DNA of 64,000 bases from Edaphobacter sp. Lineage in GTDB: Bacteria; Acidobacteriota; Terriglobia; Terriglobales; Acidobacteriaceae. Shown here piece by piece: positions 53,039-61,589 of this stretch. Position numbers and translations under genes: made by a program. The notes under the pieces are model-generated. The model was not told where the DNA came from. It ran no database searches and saw only the letters and a program-made list of their open reading frames with translations. The stretch is taken from positions 1 through 64,000 of the forward strand of contig JAOAPB010000083.1 of NCBI GenBank assembly GCA_025462645.1, given 5' to 3'. Position 1 is the stretch's first letter. Every line of letters starts with the position of its first letter.

Positions 53039-53512
53039 ATGAGCGAGATTGTACTGCGAGAGTATCGGGGGGAGGATCTCGAAGGGATCACACGCCTGGA
53101 TGAGGCTTGCTTCACGAAAGAGTTTCGCTTTGACAGGCGGTCGATGCAGTCGTTTGCCGAGGCGGAGAATGCGATCTCAGTGGTGGCGGAGCGGGGCGGC
53201 GGCGATATCGCCGGGTTTGTGATCGTGCATGTAGAGCGTATGGCGGGCAGGCTAATCGGCTATGTGGTGACGCTGGATGTGGCGGCGGAGGAGAGACGGA
53301 AGGGGTTGGCGGCGCAGATGATGGAAGAGGTGGAGAGGCGTGCGCGGATAGTGGGGACACGGTGGATGGAGTTGCACGTGTATACGGGGAACAAGGGGGC
53401 GATCCGCTTCTATGAGGAGATGGGTTATGAGCGGGTGGGGGTAAGACTGGGATTCTACGGTGCACCGGGTAGGGATGCATTCGTCTATCGCAAAGAGCTT
53501 CTTAACTTGTAA
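53039..53512 (+). CDS. GNAT N-acetyltransferase, RimI-like
   Basis: The 157-residue product shows the GNAT acetyl-CoA site VVTLDVAAEERRKGLAAQMMEEVERRA (motif A with R/Q-x-x-G-x-A) and the motif B region MELHVYTGNKGAIRFYEEMGYERVG. It is closest in shape to RimI-type protein acetyltransferases. The ATG at 53039 follows an in-frame GTG by one codon; no ribosome site is obvious. The gene follows the TonB terminator and converges on murA. Confidence 0.88.
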   Translation: MSEIVLREYRGEDLEGITRLDEACFTKEFRFDRRSMQSFAEAENAISVVAERGGGDIAGFVIVHVERMAGRLIGYVVTLDVAAEERRKGLAAQMMEEVERRARIVGTRWMELHVYTGNKGAIRFYEEMGYERVGVRLGFYGAPGRDAFVYRKELLNL

Positions 53513-53521
53513 CGAATTAAG

Positions 53522-54814
53522 TTATTTTTTTCCGAAGACATCTCCCATGCGGCGGATCTGAGCTCCTACGCCGCGAAGCTTCTCTTCAAAGTGCTCGTAA
53601 CCGCGGTCGAGGTGGTAGACGCGGTCGAGGATGGTCTCGCCGTCCGCGACAAGGGCAGCGAGGACCAGCGAGGCCGAGGCTCGGAGGTCGGAGCACATGA
53701 CGGCAGCGGATTGCAGGGGGCTCTTGCCGCGGACCGTGGCGGTGCGGCCGGAGATGGTGATGTTCGCGCCCATGCGGATGAGCTCCTGCACGTGCATGAA
53801 GCGGTTTTCGAAGATGTTCTCGGTGACCGTGGTGGTGCCTTCGGTCTGGGTGGCGAGGGCCATGAACTGGGCCTGCATGTCGGTGGGGAAGCCGGGGTAC
53901 TCTTCGGTGGAGATGTTGGCTGCCTTGAGCTCGCCGCCCATTGAGCCACCGGAGCGGACGCGGATGTTGTCCTGGCCTACATCGAGGCGGACACCGCACT
54001 CTTCAAGTTTAGCGATGAGCGCTCCGAGGTGTTTCGGTTCGCAGGAGTCCACGTTGAGGTCGCCTCCGGTGATTGCCCCGGCGATGAGGAAGGTACCGGC
54101 TTCGATGCGGTCGGGGTTGATGCGATGGCGTGCGCCGTGGAGCTTGCTGACGCCCTGGATGCGGATGGTGGAGGTGCCTGCGCCTTCGATCTTTGCGCCC
54201 ATGGCGGTTAGAAGAGCGGCGAGGTCGGTTACCTCGGGCTCGCGGGCGCAGTTTTCGAAGACGGATTCGCCTTCGGCGAGAGTGGCGGCCATGAGAAGGT
54301 CTTCGGTGCCGGTAACAGTGATCTTATCGAAGACGATGTGGGCCCCTTTGAGGCGATCGGCACGGGCTTCGAGGTAGCCGTGGTCGTAGACGATGGTGGC
54401 TCCCATGGCCTCGAGGCCTTTGATGTGGAGGTCGATGGGCCGTCCGCCGATGGCACAGCCGCCGGGCATGGCGACGCGGGCGATGCCGGTGCGCGCGATG
54501 AGCGGGCCAAGGACGAGCGAGCTGGCGCGCATGGTCTTGACGATCTCGTATTTGGCGACCGGATCGGAGAGGATGGCGCACTTGATGTGGGTGCGGTGCT
54601 GGGCGCGCCCGTAGCCGAGTTCGACCTCGGCACCCATGGAGGTGAGGAGCTTGCGCTCGGTCTCGATATCGCGGACCTGGGGGATGTTTTCGAGGATGAC
54701 CTCGTCTTCGGTCAGGATGGCGGCGGCCATGCAAGGGAGGGCGGAGTTTTTGGCTCCGGAGACTTTGATAGTGCCTAGAAGGGGGTTACCGCCGCGTACC
54801 ACGAACTTATCCAT
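53522..54814 (-). CDS. murA: UDP-N-acetylglucosamine 1-carboxyvinyltransferase
   Basis: First committed step of peptidoglycan synthesis: transfers enolpyruvate from PEP. The 430-residue product has K22-N23 (GAKNSALP), the active-site cysteine C120 in PGGCAIGGRPIDLH (the fosfomycin target) and MGA-type repeats of the two EPT domains. Length is normal. TAAACT (54821-54826) lies six bases before the ATG and there is no ribosome site. murQ follows upstream on the same strand but 87 bases away with a hairpin between. Confidence 0.96.
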   Translation of the reverse strand: MDKFVVRGGNPLLGTIKVSGAKNSALPCMAAAILTEDEVILENIPQVRDIETERKLLTSMGAEVELGYGRAQHRTHIKCAILSDPVAKYEIVKTMRASSLVLGPLIARTGIARVAMPGGCAIGGRPIDLHIKGLEAMGATIVYDHGYLEARADRLKGAHIVFDKITVTGTEDLLMAATLAEGESVFENCAREPEVTDLAALLTAMGAKIEGAGTSTIRIQGVSKLHGARHRINPDRIEAGTFLIAGAITGGDLNVDSCEPKHLGALIAKLEECGVRLDVGQDNIRVRSGGSMGGELKAANISTEEYPGFPTDMQAQFMALATQTEGTTTVTENIFENRFMHVQELIRMGANITISGRTATVRGKSPLQSAAVMCSDLRASASLVLAALVADGETILDRVYHLDRGYEHFEEKLRGVGAQIRRMGDVFGKK

Positions 54815-54872
54815 CGTTAGAGTTTACGGGGATTTTGCGTGGAAATGGGTGTCAACGTGTGTACTGCGGTGA

Positions 54873-54900
54873 GACATCCGGGCAACTGCTGCCCGGTGTC
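54873..54900. terminator. Hairpin downstream of murQ
   Basis: GACA-T-CCGGGCA pairs with TGCCCGGTGTC, with one bulged base, around ACTGC. It starts two bases after the murQ stop on the minus strand. Confidence 0.55.
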
Positions 54901-54901
54901 T

Positions 54902-55870
54902 TTAGAGTTCGAGGCGGGAGTCGTCGATGGCGAGGCGGACGTTCCCATCAGATTTACCGAGGCGGCGTACAGCTTCCATCTTGTCTACGTCGGCTTTGAG
55001 CATGACGACCGCGATGGGGATGCTCTTGCCTGCGGACTTGATGGTTCGGATGGCGGTGTCGCGATCGATGTCGCAGACCTTCATGAGGACACGAATGCCG
55101 CGCTCGACGAGCTTCGCGTTCTTCATGTGCACATTGACCATGAGGTTGTCGTAGACGTAGCCGAGACGGGTCATCGCGCCAGTGGTGATCATGTTGAGGA
55201 TCATCTTCTGGGCGCTCGCGGACTTCATGCGAGTGCTGCCGGAGATGACCTCGGGGCCGACCTCAGCGACGATGGTGGTGTCGGCGACATCGGCGAGCGG
55301 GGTGTTGAGGTTGCAGGTGACAGCGGCGGTCTTGGCACCGCGCGCACGGGCGTACTCGACAGCGCCGACGACATAAGGGGTACGACCACTGGCGGAGACG
55401 CCGATGACGATGTCTTTGCGGGTGGGGCGGCGGCGGGCGATGTCGCGCTGACCGATCTCGGGGGAGTCCTCGTTGACATCGGAGGCGGAGGCAAGAGCTT
55501 TAGGGCCGCCAGCCATGATGTACTGCACTTGAGCCGGAGCTGTGGAGTAGGTCGGTGGGCACTCCGACGCGTCGAGAGATGCGATACGACCGCTGGAGCC
55601 GGCGCCGACGTAGATGAGCCGGCCGCCGTCGCGGAGAGATCGAGCCACCGTGTCGATCACTATGGCGATCTCGGGGAGTGCTTTCCTAACAGCCGCGGAG
55701 ACCTTGGCGTCCTCGTGATTGATGATGCGGGCAATCTCAAGGGCAGATTTGGTGTCCAGACCTTCAGAAGCAACGTTTGCGGTCTCAGTGGTGAGTTCAT
55801 TGAGATCCGCAGGTCCGCGATTTACGGGTTTTGGCGATGGGGCCGGTTCAAGCATGGTAAGGGTAGCCAT
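54902..55870 (-). CDS. murQ: N-acetylmuramic acid 6-phosphate etherase
   Basis: Cleaves the lactyl ether of MurNAc-6-phosphate during cell-wall recycling. The 322-residue SIS-domain protein contains RLIYVGAGSSGRIASLDASECPPT, VIGVSASGRTPYVVGA and EVISGSTRMKSASAQKMILNMIT, the MurQ hallmarks. The ATG at 55870 (MATLTMLEPAP) has AGGA six bases before it; an upstream start would add an unlike sequence. Its neighbour murA makes UDP-MurNAc, so synthesis and recycling are adjacent. Confidence 0.95.
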   Translation of the reverse strand: MATLTMLEPAPSPKPVNRGPADLNELTTETANVASEGLDTKSALEIARIINHEDAKVSAAVRKALPEIAIVIDTVARSLRDGGRLIYVGAGSSGRIASLDASECPPTYSTAPAQVQYIMAGGPKALASASDVNEDSPEIGQRDIARRRPTRKDIVIGVSASGRTPYVVGAVEYARARGAKTAAVTCNLNTPLADVADTTIVAEVGPEVISGSTRMKSASAQKMILNMITTGAMTRLGYVYDNLMVNVHMKNAKLVERGIRVLMKVCDIDRDTAIRTIKSAGKSIPIAVVMLKADVDKMEAVRRLGKSDGNVRLAIDDSRLEL

Positions 55871-56072
55871 AAGAGTCCTGCTGTGCTTCGAAACAATTCT
55901 ATTCCTATCCTCATAGGATGCGAAAAGAAACCTTTGCGTTGATTGCCAGCCATGGTTAGAAGGCATAATTTTAAATGGGCGAAGACGCGGAAGTGTGCTA
56001 GCGCAGACAATTTATTGCGATATGCCAGGATGCCGGACGAATTTATGGACGACTGCTTGTAATATGCAGAGC

Positions 56073-57113
56073 ATGAGACTTGGCTTTGGTCGTCGCGGGA
56101 TAGCTGCCGGTATCCTCGTGCCTGCGCTGCTTGCGGGTAGTGCGCTGGGGCAACAGATGGTTGCCGGGCATGAGGATGTGTCGCTGCAGAAGCAGTTGAC
56201 TGCGCTCGCGGCGAAGCACCACGGGCATGTGGCGCTCTACGCTACACAGCTCAATACGGATAAGACGGTGGGAATCGGATCGGACACGCCTGTGCAGACG
56301 GCCTCCGTTATCAAGTTGACGATCCTGTTTGAAGCGATGGAGCAGGTGCGCGCGGGTAAGGCGAGGTGGGATGAGAAGCTGACGCTGGCCAAGGGCGATG
56401 CGGTGAGCGGCTCGGGTGTGCTGACGTTCTTCGACACGCCTTTGACCCTGACCCTGAAGGATGTCCTGACCATGATGGTCATCATGAGCGACAATACTGC
56501 GACGAATATGGCGATCGACCGCTTCGGGGTGGATGCGGTTAATGCGCGGATCAGCTGGCTGGGTTTGAAGGACACACACCTCTATAAGAAGGTGATGAAG
56601 CCCGCGACAGAGCCAATGCCTGCTGATCAGCCTAAGTTTGGGCTGGGAAAGACTACTCCGCGCGAGATGGCAATGGTGATGGAGCGGATTGGCCGATGCC
56701 AGTTGGCCGGAGCGGGAGAGGCGAGTCTGCCGGGGGATACGGCGATCTGCGATGTTGCGCTGAAGATGTTGAAGAATCAGTTCTATCGAAATACGGTTCC
56801 GCGATACCTGGAGAAGGTGGATTCGAGCGAGACGGGATCCGGAATTGCAAGCAAGACCGGCAGTTTGAATGCTGTGCGTGCGGATGTGGCGATTGTTTCC
56901 GGTAAGACGGGGCCGATGGTGCTCTCGATTTTCACCTATGACAATGAGGACAAGAGCTGGACGGCCGACAATGAGGCCGAAGTGATGATTGGGCGACTGG
57001 CGAAGGATATTGTCGAAGCCTGGTCGCCAGCTGGTCTGGATGGGAAGGCGTTGGTACCGGGGCTTGGACTATCGGGATCGGTTGGCGACGGGGCAGTTGG
57101 TGCGTCTAAATGA
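56073..57113 (+). CDS. Class A beta-lactamase-like serine hydrolase
   Basis: The 346-residue exported protein has a signal peptide (GIAAGILVPALLAGSALG), S78-x-x-K81 in TASVIK, S139-D140-N141 in IMSDNTATN and a late KTG in SKTGSLNAVRAD. These form the penicillin-binding fold of class A. The omega-loop ExxLN motif is not evident (MKPATEPMPADQPKFG occupies it), so true beta-lactam hydrolysis is uncertain and a peptidase role is possible. The ATG at 56073 is preferred because TAATAT is seven bases upstream. Its stop overlaps lepB by ATGA. Confidence 0.85.
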   Translation: MRLGFGRRGIAAGILVPALLAGSALGQQMVAGHEDVSLQKQLTALAAKHHGHVALYATQLNTDKTVGIGSDTPVQTASVIKLTILFEAMEQVRAGKARWDEKLTLAKGDAVSGSGVLTFFDTPLTLTLKDVLTMMVIMSDNTATNMAIDRFGVDAVNARISWLGLKDTHLYKKVMKPATEPMPADQPKFGLGKTTPREMAMVMERIGRCQLAGAGEASLPGDTAICDVALKMLKNQFYRNTVPRYLEKVDSSETGSGIASKTGSLNAVRADVAIVSGKTGPMVLSIFTYDNEDKSWTADNEAEVMIGRLAKDIVEAWSPAGLDGKALVPGLGLSGSVGDGAVGASK

Positions 57114-57727
57114 CAGAGGAACAGGAAAACAGCGTGCAGAACGACGATCAGCAAGAGCAGGGACTGGATTCGGGGGGGGAGCCAGCGTCTTCAAGTGAAA
57201 AGCCCACGTCGAGCGGGAAGGGTGGAGTGCACTCGTGGGTACGGGACCTGGTAGTCTCCGTGGTGGTGTCGACGTTCATCATCATCTTCCTGTACCAGCC
57301 TGTGCGGGTAGAGGGAACCAGCATGCTGCCCATGCTGGAGGATCAGGATCGGCTGTTTATCAATAAGCTGGCTTATCGGCTGGGAGAGATCCACCGTGGA
57401 GATGTGGTGGTGTTCCTGTATCCGCATGATCATGAGAAGAGCTATATCAAACGCGTGATCGCACTGCCGGGCGACGATCTGCGGATCGACCATGGCCAGG
57501 TGTATGTGAATGGCAATGCGGTTGACGAGAAGTATGTACCGTTGCGATTTGCCGATGATCGCTCACAGCCGGAGATGGTGGTACCGGAGCATGAGTATTT
57601 TGTGATGGGAGACCATCGGTCCATCTCCAGCGACAGCCGCGACTTCGGACCGGTGGAGCGCAACCTGATCTATGGCAAGGCTGCGTTTGTGTATTGGCCT
57701 ATGGATCAGGCGGGGGTGGTTCGTTAG
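57110..57727 (+). CDS. lepB: Signal peptidase I
   Basis: Removes signal peptides from exported proteins. The 205-residue product has a polar N-terminal tail, one membrane helix (LVVSVVVSTFIIIFLYQPV), the catalytic S71 in EGTSMLPMLEDQD and K114 in SYIKRVIALPGDDL, and the box E region MGDHRSISSDSRDFG. Translation is coupled to the beta-lactamase-like gene by an ATGA overlap. Length is usual for the short type. Confidence 0.94.
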   Translation: MTEEQENSVQNDDQQEQGLDSGGEPASSSEKPTSSGKGGVHSWVRDLVVSVVVSTFIIIFLYQPVRVEGTSMLPMLEDQDRLFINKLAYRLGEIHRGDVVVFLYPHDHEKSYIKRVIALPGDDLRIDHGQVYVNGNAVDEKYVPLRFADDRSQPEMVVPEHEYFVMGDHRSISSDSRDFGPVERNLIYGKAAFVYWPMDQAGVVR

Positions 57728-57804
57728 GACAGGCCTTGGTCGTAGGTGCAACTAAACAAAGGTGATCGGCATCTCACCCGAGAGTTGGTCCATAGGAGAG
57801 CTGA

Positions 57805-57993
57805 GTGAACATCCGGATGAGACGATGGATATTGGGATGGATGTTGTTGTTTGTCATCGCTGAAGTTTATGCTCCGACGCAGGCTGAGGCACAGATTATA
57901 GTCAGGACAGCTCATCGGCATCGCCGGTACCATAGGCGGCCTCCACCTCCACCTCCGCGTCGGCACCATCATCGGCGGCGCTACTACCGCTAG
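57805..57993 (+). CDS. Small exported Arg/His/Pro-rich protein
   Basis: GTG at 57805, four bases after AGGAGAG, opens a 62-codon frame. The first 30 residues form a Sec signal peptide (RMRRWILGWMLLFVIAEVYA, cut near AEAQ). The remaining 32 residues are nearly all R, H, P and Y, with a run of six prolines and several HRRY-like blocks. The strongly basic, metal-binding-like composition is unusual. A terminator follows directly. No family is recognised; a cell-wall, metal or antimicrobial role is conceivable. Confidence 0.75.
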   Translation: MNIRMRRWILGWMLLFVIAEVYAPTQAEAQIIVRTAHRHRRYHRRPPPPPPRRHHHRRRYYR

Positions 57994-58015
57994 AGCTGTA
58001 AATCTTAGAAGCCAT

Positions 58016-58048
58016 AAAAGCCCATGCCAATATCCGCATGGGCTTTTT
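58016..58048. terminator. Bidirectional terminator before tpiA end
   Basis: AAAAGCCCATGC pairs with GCATGGGCTTTTT around CAATATCC. It serves the small basic gene on the plus strand and the pgk-yciI-tpiA operon on the minus strand. Confidence 0.85.
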
Positions 58049-58060
58049 ACTGCTGAAAGA

Positions 58061-58819
58061 TCAGGCCATGGCGTTGTGTACGATCTGGGCGAAGCTGGAT
58101 GGGTCGAGACTCGCCCCGCCTACGAGTGCGCCGTCGATGTCGCTAAGACGGCAGAGGCTGGAGGCGTTCTCCGGCTTCACCGAGCCGCCGTAGAGGATGC
58201 GAGTAGAGGCGGCGACGATGGAGTTGAGAGACGCGGCGACTTGGGCACGGATGATCTTGTGGGCCTCTTCAGCGATCTCGGGGGTGGCGGTGAGACCGGT
58301 GCCGATAGCCCAAACGGGCTCGTAGGCGATGACGAGTGGGGCGGCATGATTGGGGTCGACACCGAGGAGGGCGGCGGCGACCTGGCGCTTAAGGACGGAG
58401 GCAGTATGGCTAGATTCGCGCTCGGCAAGGTGCTCACCCACGCAGACGATGGGGACAAGGTGATGTGCGAGAGCTGACTTGAGCTTGCGGTTGACGGTCT
58501 CGTCGGTCTCGCCGAAGTACTGGCGTCGTTCAGAGTGGCCGATGAGGACGTGGGTGCAGCCGAGGGCCTTGAGCATGATGGGCGAGGTGGCCCCAGTGTA
58601 GGCGCCTTCGTCGAGCCAGTGCATATCCTGCCCACCGACGCGGATGTGGGAGGAGTGGATTGCGTCAATGACGGCGGGGAGCGAGGTGGCAGAGGGGAAG
58701 AGAACGATTTCGGCGTGGCGGTTTGAGGCAGTGAGAGGGAGGAAGGCCTCGGTGAAGGCTACGGCCTCTGCGGGGGTCTTGTACATCTTCCAGTTGGCGG
58801 CGATTAGTGGCTTTCTCAT
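58061..58819 (-). CDS. tpiA: Triosephosphate isomerase
   Basis: Interconverts dihydroxyacetone phosphate and glyceraldehyde-3-phosphate. The 252-residue TIM barrel has AANWKMYKT with the catalytic lysine, LIGHSERRQYFGE with the histidine, AYEPVWAIGTG with the glutamate, and the phosphate-binding LYGGSVKPENA. It is the last gene of the pgk-yciI-tpiA operon, starting seven bases after the YciI-like gene. A bidirectional terminator follows. Confidence 0.96.
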   Translation of the reverse strand: MRKPLIAANWKMYKTPAEAVAFTEAFLPLTASNRHAEIVLFPSATSLPAVIDAIHSSHIRVGGQDMHWLDEGAYTGATSPIMLKALGCTHVLIGHSERRQYFGETDETVNRKLKSALAHHLVPIVCVGEHLAERESSHTASVLKRQVAAALLGVDPNHAAPLVIAYEPVWAIGTGLTATPEIAEEAHKIIRAQVAASLNSIVAASTRILYGGSVKPENASSLCRLSDIDGALVGGASLDPSSFAQIVHNAMA

Positions 58820-58826
58820 GAGGCGA

Positions 58827-59186
58827 TCAGTATTCCATCTTGACGTTGTCGAGGGAAGGGAAGATAGCCTGCTGAACTTCGAATATGAAACGGCCTGTGA
58901 CTATGGCGGGATCCTGTTGCAGAATTTCTGTCGCCTGCTCGATGGAGACATGAGCAGGGTAGACGGCCATGGCGGATACCTTGTCGCTTTTGGTGATGAT
59001 GGGAGCCGCGATGAGCTGGCGGCCAGACTGTACATTGGCGCGGATACCTTCAAGGTGCTTGGCCTGGATGGCGAAGTTCTCGGGTTTCTTCATGTCGGAG
59101 AGCGCTTCGTAGTTAGGACCTGGGTAGAGGAAGGCCACAGTGTAAGGCTTCATATTGGTCGGAATTGCGAGGTTGGCAGGGTTCAC
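58827..59186 (-). CDS. YciI-like protein between pgk and tpiA
   Basis: The 119-residue product contains [35 protein letters not shown] and [25 protein letters not shown], the alternating pattern of YCII-related ferredoxin-like folds. GTG at 59186 has GGAG seven bases before it; an internal ATG at 59153 is possible. Its place between two glycolytic genes, with short gaps, shows cotranscription but not its function. Confidence 0.75.
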   Translation of the reverse strand: MNPANLAIPTNMKPYTVAFLYPGPNYEALSDMKKPENFAIQAKHLEGIRANVQSGRQLIAAPIITKSDKVSAMAVYPAHVSIEQATEILQQDPAIVTGRFIFEVQQAIFPSLDNVKMEY

Positions 59187-59213
59187 TCTTAGTCTCCGTG
59201 AGTTTCTCTTGAA

Positions 59214-60422
59214 CTACTTGTCAGTCAATGCAGCGACGCCAGGGAGGGTTTTGCCTTCGAGGAATTCGAGGCTGGCACCTCCGCCGGTGGAGATATGGGT
59301 GATTCGATTGGCTACGCCGGATTGATGGACGGCAGCCACCGAGTCCCCGCCGCCGACGATGGTGGTGGCATCGCGGTTACGAGCTACCGCCTGGGCGATG
59401 GTATTGGTGCCATGGGCGAATGCGGGCATTTCGAAGACTCCCATGGGGCCATTCCAGATGACAGTGCGGGCCTCGGCGATCTCGTCCTCGAAGAGGGCGA
59501 TGGACTTGGGACCGATGTCGAGGGCCATGAGGTCGGCGGGGAAGGGACCGGTGCCGGAGAAGAGCTCGGTCTTCGCGTCTGGGGCGAATTTGTCGGCGAG
59601 GACGTGGTCGACCGGGAGGAGGAAGCGGACGCCTTTGGCCTTGGCCTTGGCGAGAGCATCCTTGGCCACGTCAATTTTGTCGGCTTCAACGAGGGATTTG
59701 CCGGTAGTCTGGCCCTGTGCGTTGAGGAAGGTGTAGGCCATGCCTCCGCCGATGATGATGGCATCGGCCTTGTCCAGTAGGTTGTCGATGACCTGAATCT
59801 TGTCGGAGACCTTGGCCCCTCCGATGATGGCGACGAAGGGCTTGTCGGGCTCGGTAAGGGCTTTGCCGAGGTAGGTTAGCTCTCGCTCCATCAGAAGGCC
59901 AGCGGCAGACTTCTCGACGAAGTGGGTGATGCCCTCGGTGGAGGCGTGAGCTCGGTGGGCGCTGCCGAAGGCATCGTTGACGAAGATGTCGCAGAGGGAG
60001 GCAAGCTGTTTGGCGAAGGCGGGATCGTTAGCCTCCTCTTCGGGGTGGAAGCGGAGGTTTTCGAGCAGGAGGGTCTGGCGGGATTCGAGGTTGTTGGCCA
60101 GTTCGGTGGCGATCTCGCCTACGCAGTCGGGGGAGAAGGCTACGTTTTCATCCTCGTCCAGAATATGGTCAAGGAGATTACGCAGGTGGTCGACGACGGG
60201 GCGGAGGCTCATACTCTCGACGGGCTTGCCCTTGGGGCGGCCAAGGTGCGAGCAGAGGATGACCTTGGCCTTGCGGCGGAGAGCGTACTCGATGGTGGGA
60301 AGGGTCTCGCGGATGCGGGTATCGTCGCTGATGGTGCCGTCCTTAAGAGGGACGTTGAAGTCGACGCGGATGAGGACGCGCTTGTCGGTGAGGTCTAGGT
60401 CGCGGATGGACAGCTTCGGCAT
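59214..60422 (-). CDS. pgk: Phosphoglycerate kinase
   Basis: Makes ATP from 1,3-bisphosphoglycerate. The 402-residue product has the N-terminal [55 protein letters not shown] and the C-terminal nucleotide loop [14 protein letters not shown] followed by [15 protein letters not shown]. All are conserved and length is normal. GAGGAA precedes the ATG. A glyceraldehyde-3-phosphate dehydrogenase gene, often next to pgk, is not seen. Confidence 0.97.
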   Translation of the reverse strand: MPKLSIRDLDLTDKRVLIRVDFNVPLKDGTISDDTRIRETLPTIEYALRRKAKVILCSHLGRPKGKPVESMSLRPVVDHLRNLLDHILDEDENVAFSPDCVGEIATELANNLESRQTLLLENLRFHPEEEANDPAFAKQLASLCDIFVNDAFGSAHRAHASTEGITHFVEKSAAGLLMERELTYLGKALTEPDKPFVAIIGGAKVSDKIQVIDNLLDKADAIIIGGGMAYTFLNAQGQTTGKSLVEADKIDVAKDALAKAKAKGVRFLLPVDHVLADKFAPDAKTELFSGTGPFPADLMALDIGPKSIALFEDEIAEARTVIWNGPMGVFEMPAFAHGTNTIAQAVARNRDATTIVGGGDSVAAVHQSGVANRITHISTGGGASLEFLEGKTLPGVAALTDK

Positions 60423-60524
60423 TCGAGTTCCTCTGGCAGGGTTTGAACAGGGTAAACCTGAATCTGCAAGGCAATGATAGCGGTTTGTGTGACTTTATTG
60501 CTCGCGATGCCACACGGGGACAGC

Positions 60525-61019
60525 TCATGTGGTCTTTTGCGGGACGCAGCGGCGGGCGATGAGCGCGATCGGGATGCCGATGCAGACGATGAGCGCAACG
60601 ACTCCGTTAATGAAGGGAACGAGGGGAGGGTGCGGCCTCGGACCGATCTTCGAGAGCGGGAGGACGATGTAATTCATGACAGCGTAGACGCCGATGCCGT
60701 AGAAGGTGCCATAGAGGAAGGGATGACGGAAGAGGGGAAGCTTTCGGCTGGCTACGATATAGATTGCGGCGACGGTGTATGCGATAAAGAAGTGGAGGGC
60801 CAGGCCGAGCAGTGCGGAGCGCATGCCCTGACTGAAGGCGCTTCGACCGAGGAGGCCGCTGGCGATACCTTGCAGGATCCTTATGGGTGGGACCCCGCGG
60901 AGACCGTAGAAGATGAGGGCGTCGGAGATGTCGAGAGTGCCTGCGATAAGGCCGGCCAGAGCTATGCTCTTGACCGGTAGGAAGCGGATGTCGGTGTAGG
61001 CTTCTTTCATCGCGATCAT
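60525..61019 (-). CDS. Membrane protein of unknown function
   Basis: The 164-residue product has four hydrophobic helices: IALAGLIAGTLDISDALIFYG, ALLGLALHFFIAYTVAAIYIV, FLYGTFYGIGVYAVMNYIVLPL and VPFINGVVALIVCIGIPIALIA. A charged aspartate sits inside the first and a histidine inside the second. The shape resembles YagU/DUF1440-like proteins, but assignment is weak. It begins nine bases after the ridA stop on the same strand, so the two are cotranscribed. Confidence 0.75.
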   Translation of the reverse strand: MIAMKEAYTDIRFLPVKSIALAGLIAGTLDISDALIFYGLRGVPPIRILQGIASGLLGRSAFSQGMRSALLGLALHFFIAYTVAAIYIVASRKLPLFRHPFLYGTFYGIGVYAVMNYIVLPLSKIGPRPHPPLVPFINGVVALIVCIGIPIALIARRCVPQKTT

Positions 61020-61028
61020 TATCGAGGG

Positions 61029-61403
61029 CTAGTCCGGGATGTAGGCATCAGCTTCTATTTCGATGCGCCAGTTGGGATTGAGCAGCTCCTTGACGACGAC
61101 CATGGTGGCCGCGGGGCGGATGGCGCAGAAGAACTTGCCATGGACACGTCCGACCGACTCCCAGTCGTGGGTGTGAGTGAGATAGATGCGGGTGCGGTAG
61201 ACGTGCTCGATAGCGGAGCCGGCGTTTTTGAGGGCAGTGGCGATGATGCTGAGGGCCTGCTCGGTCTGCTGGTTGATGTCGCCGTCGTCGGCACCGACGG
61301 GACCAGTGCCGGAGACGTGGACATGATTGCCGATGCGGACGGCCCGGGAGAATCCGATGATGGGCTCGTAGGGGCTGGTACCGGGGATGTTTGTGCGGAT
61401 CAT
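61029..61403 (-). CDS. RidA/YjgF-family deaminase
   Basis: The 124-residue product has GFSRAVRIGNHVHVSGTGPVG, QTEQALSIIATALKNAGSAI, VYRTRIYLTHTHDW and the end RIEIEADAYIPD. RidA proteins hydrolyse reactive enamine/imine intermediates. The conserved arginine equivalent to R105 is not in its usual context, so this may be one of the Rid subgroups rather than RidA itself. TACAAT (61411-61416) is seven bases before the ATG, suggesting a leaderless message. Confidence 0.88.
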   Translation of the reverse strand: MIRTNIPGTSPYEPIIGFSRAVRIGNHVHVSGTGPVGADDGDINQQTEQALSIIATALKNAGSAIEHVYRTRIYLTHTHDWESVGRVHGKFFCAIRPAATMVVVKELLNPNWRIEIEADAYIPD

Positions 61404-61589
61404 GGGGATGATTGTAGATCGTGTGTGTGCCGATCCTCATTTCGTTGGACGACGCGTGATACGGACGAAACCAATCGGCGAATTGCTTAAACGAACAGTC
61501 GAGGTGAACATTGAAACCCAGCTTCATAAGAGATAGACCTGCGTTAAAGCGAAGACTCTCTTGTCATCTGCCCCGGATATACTGCGGTC

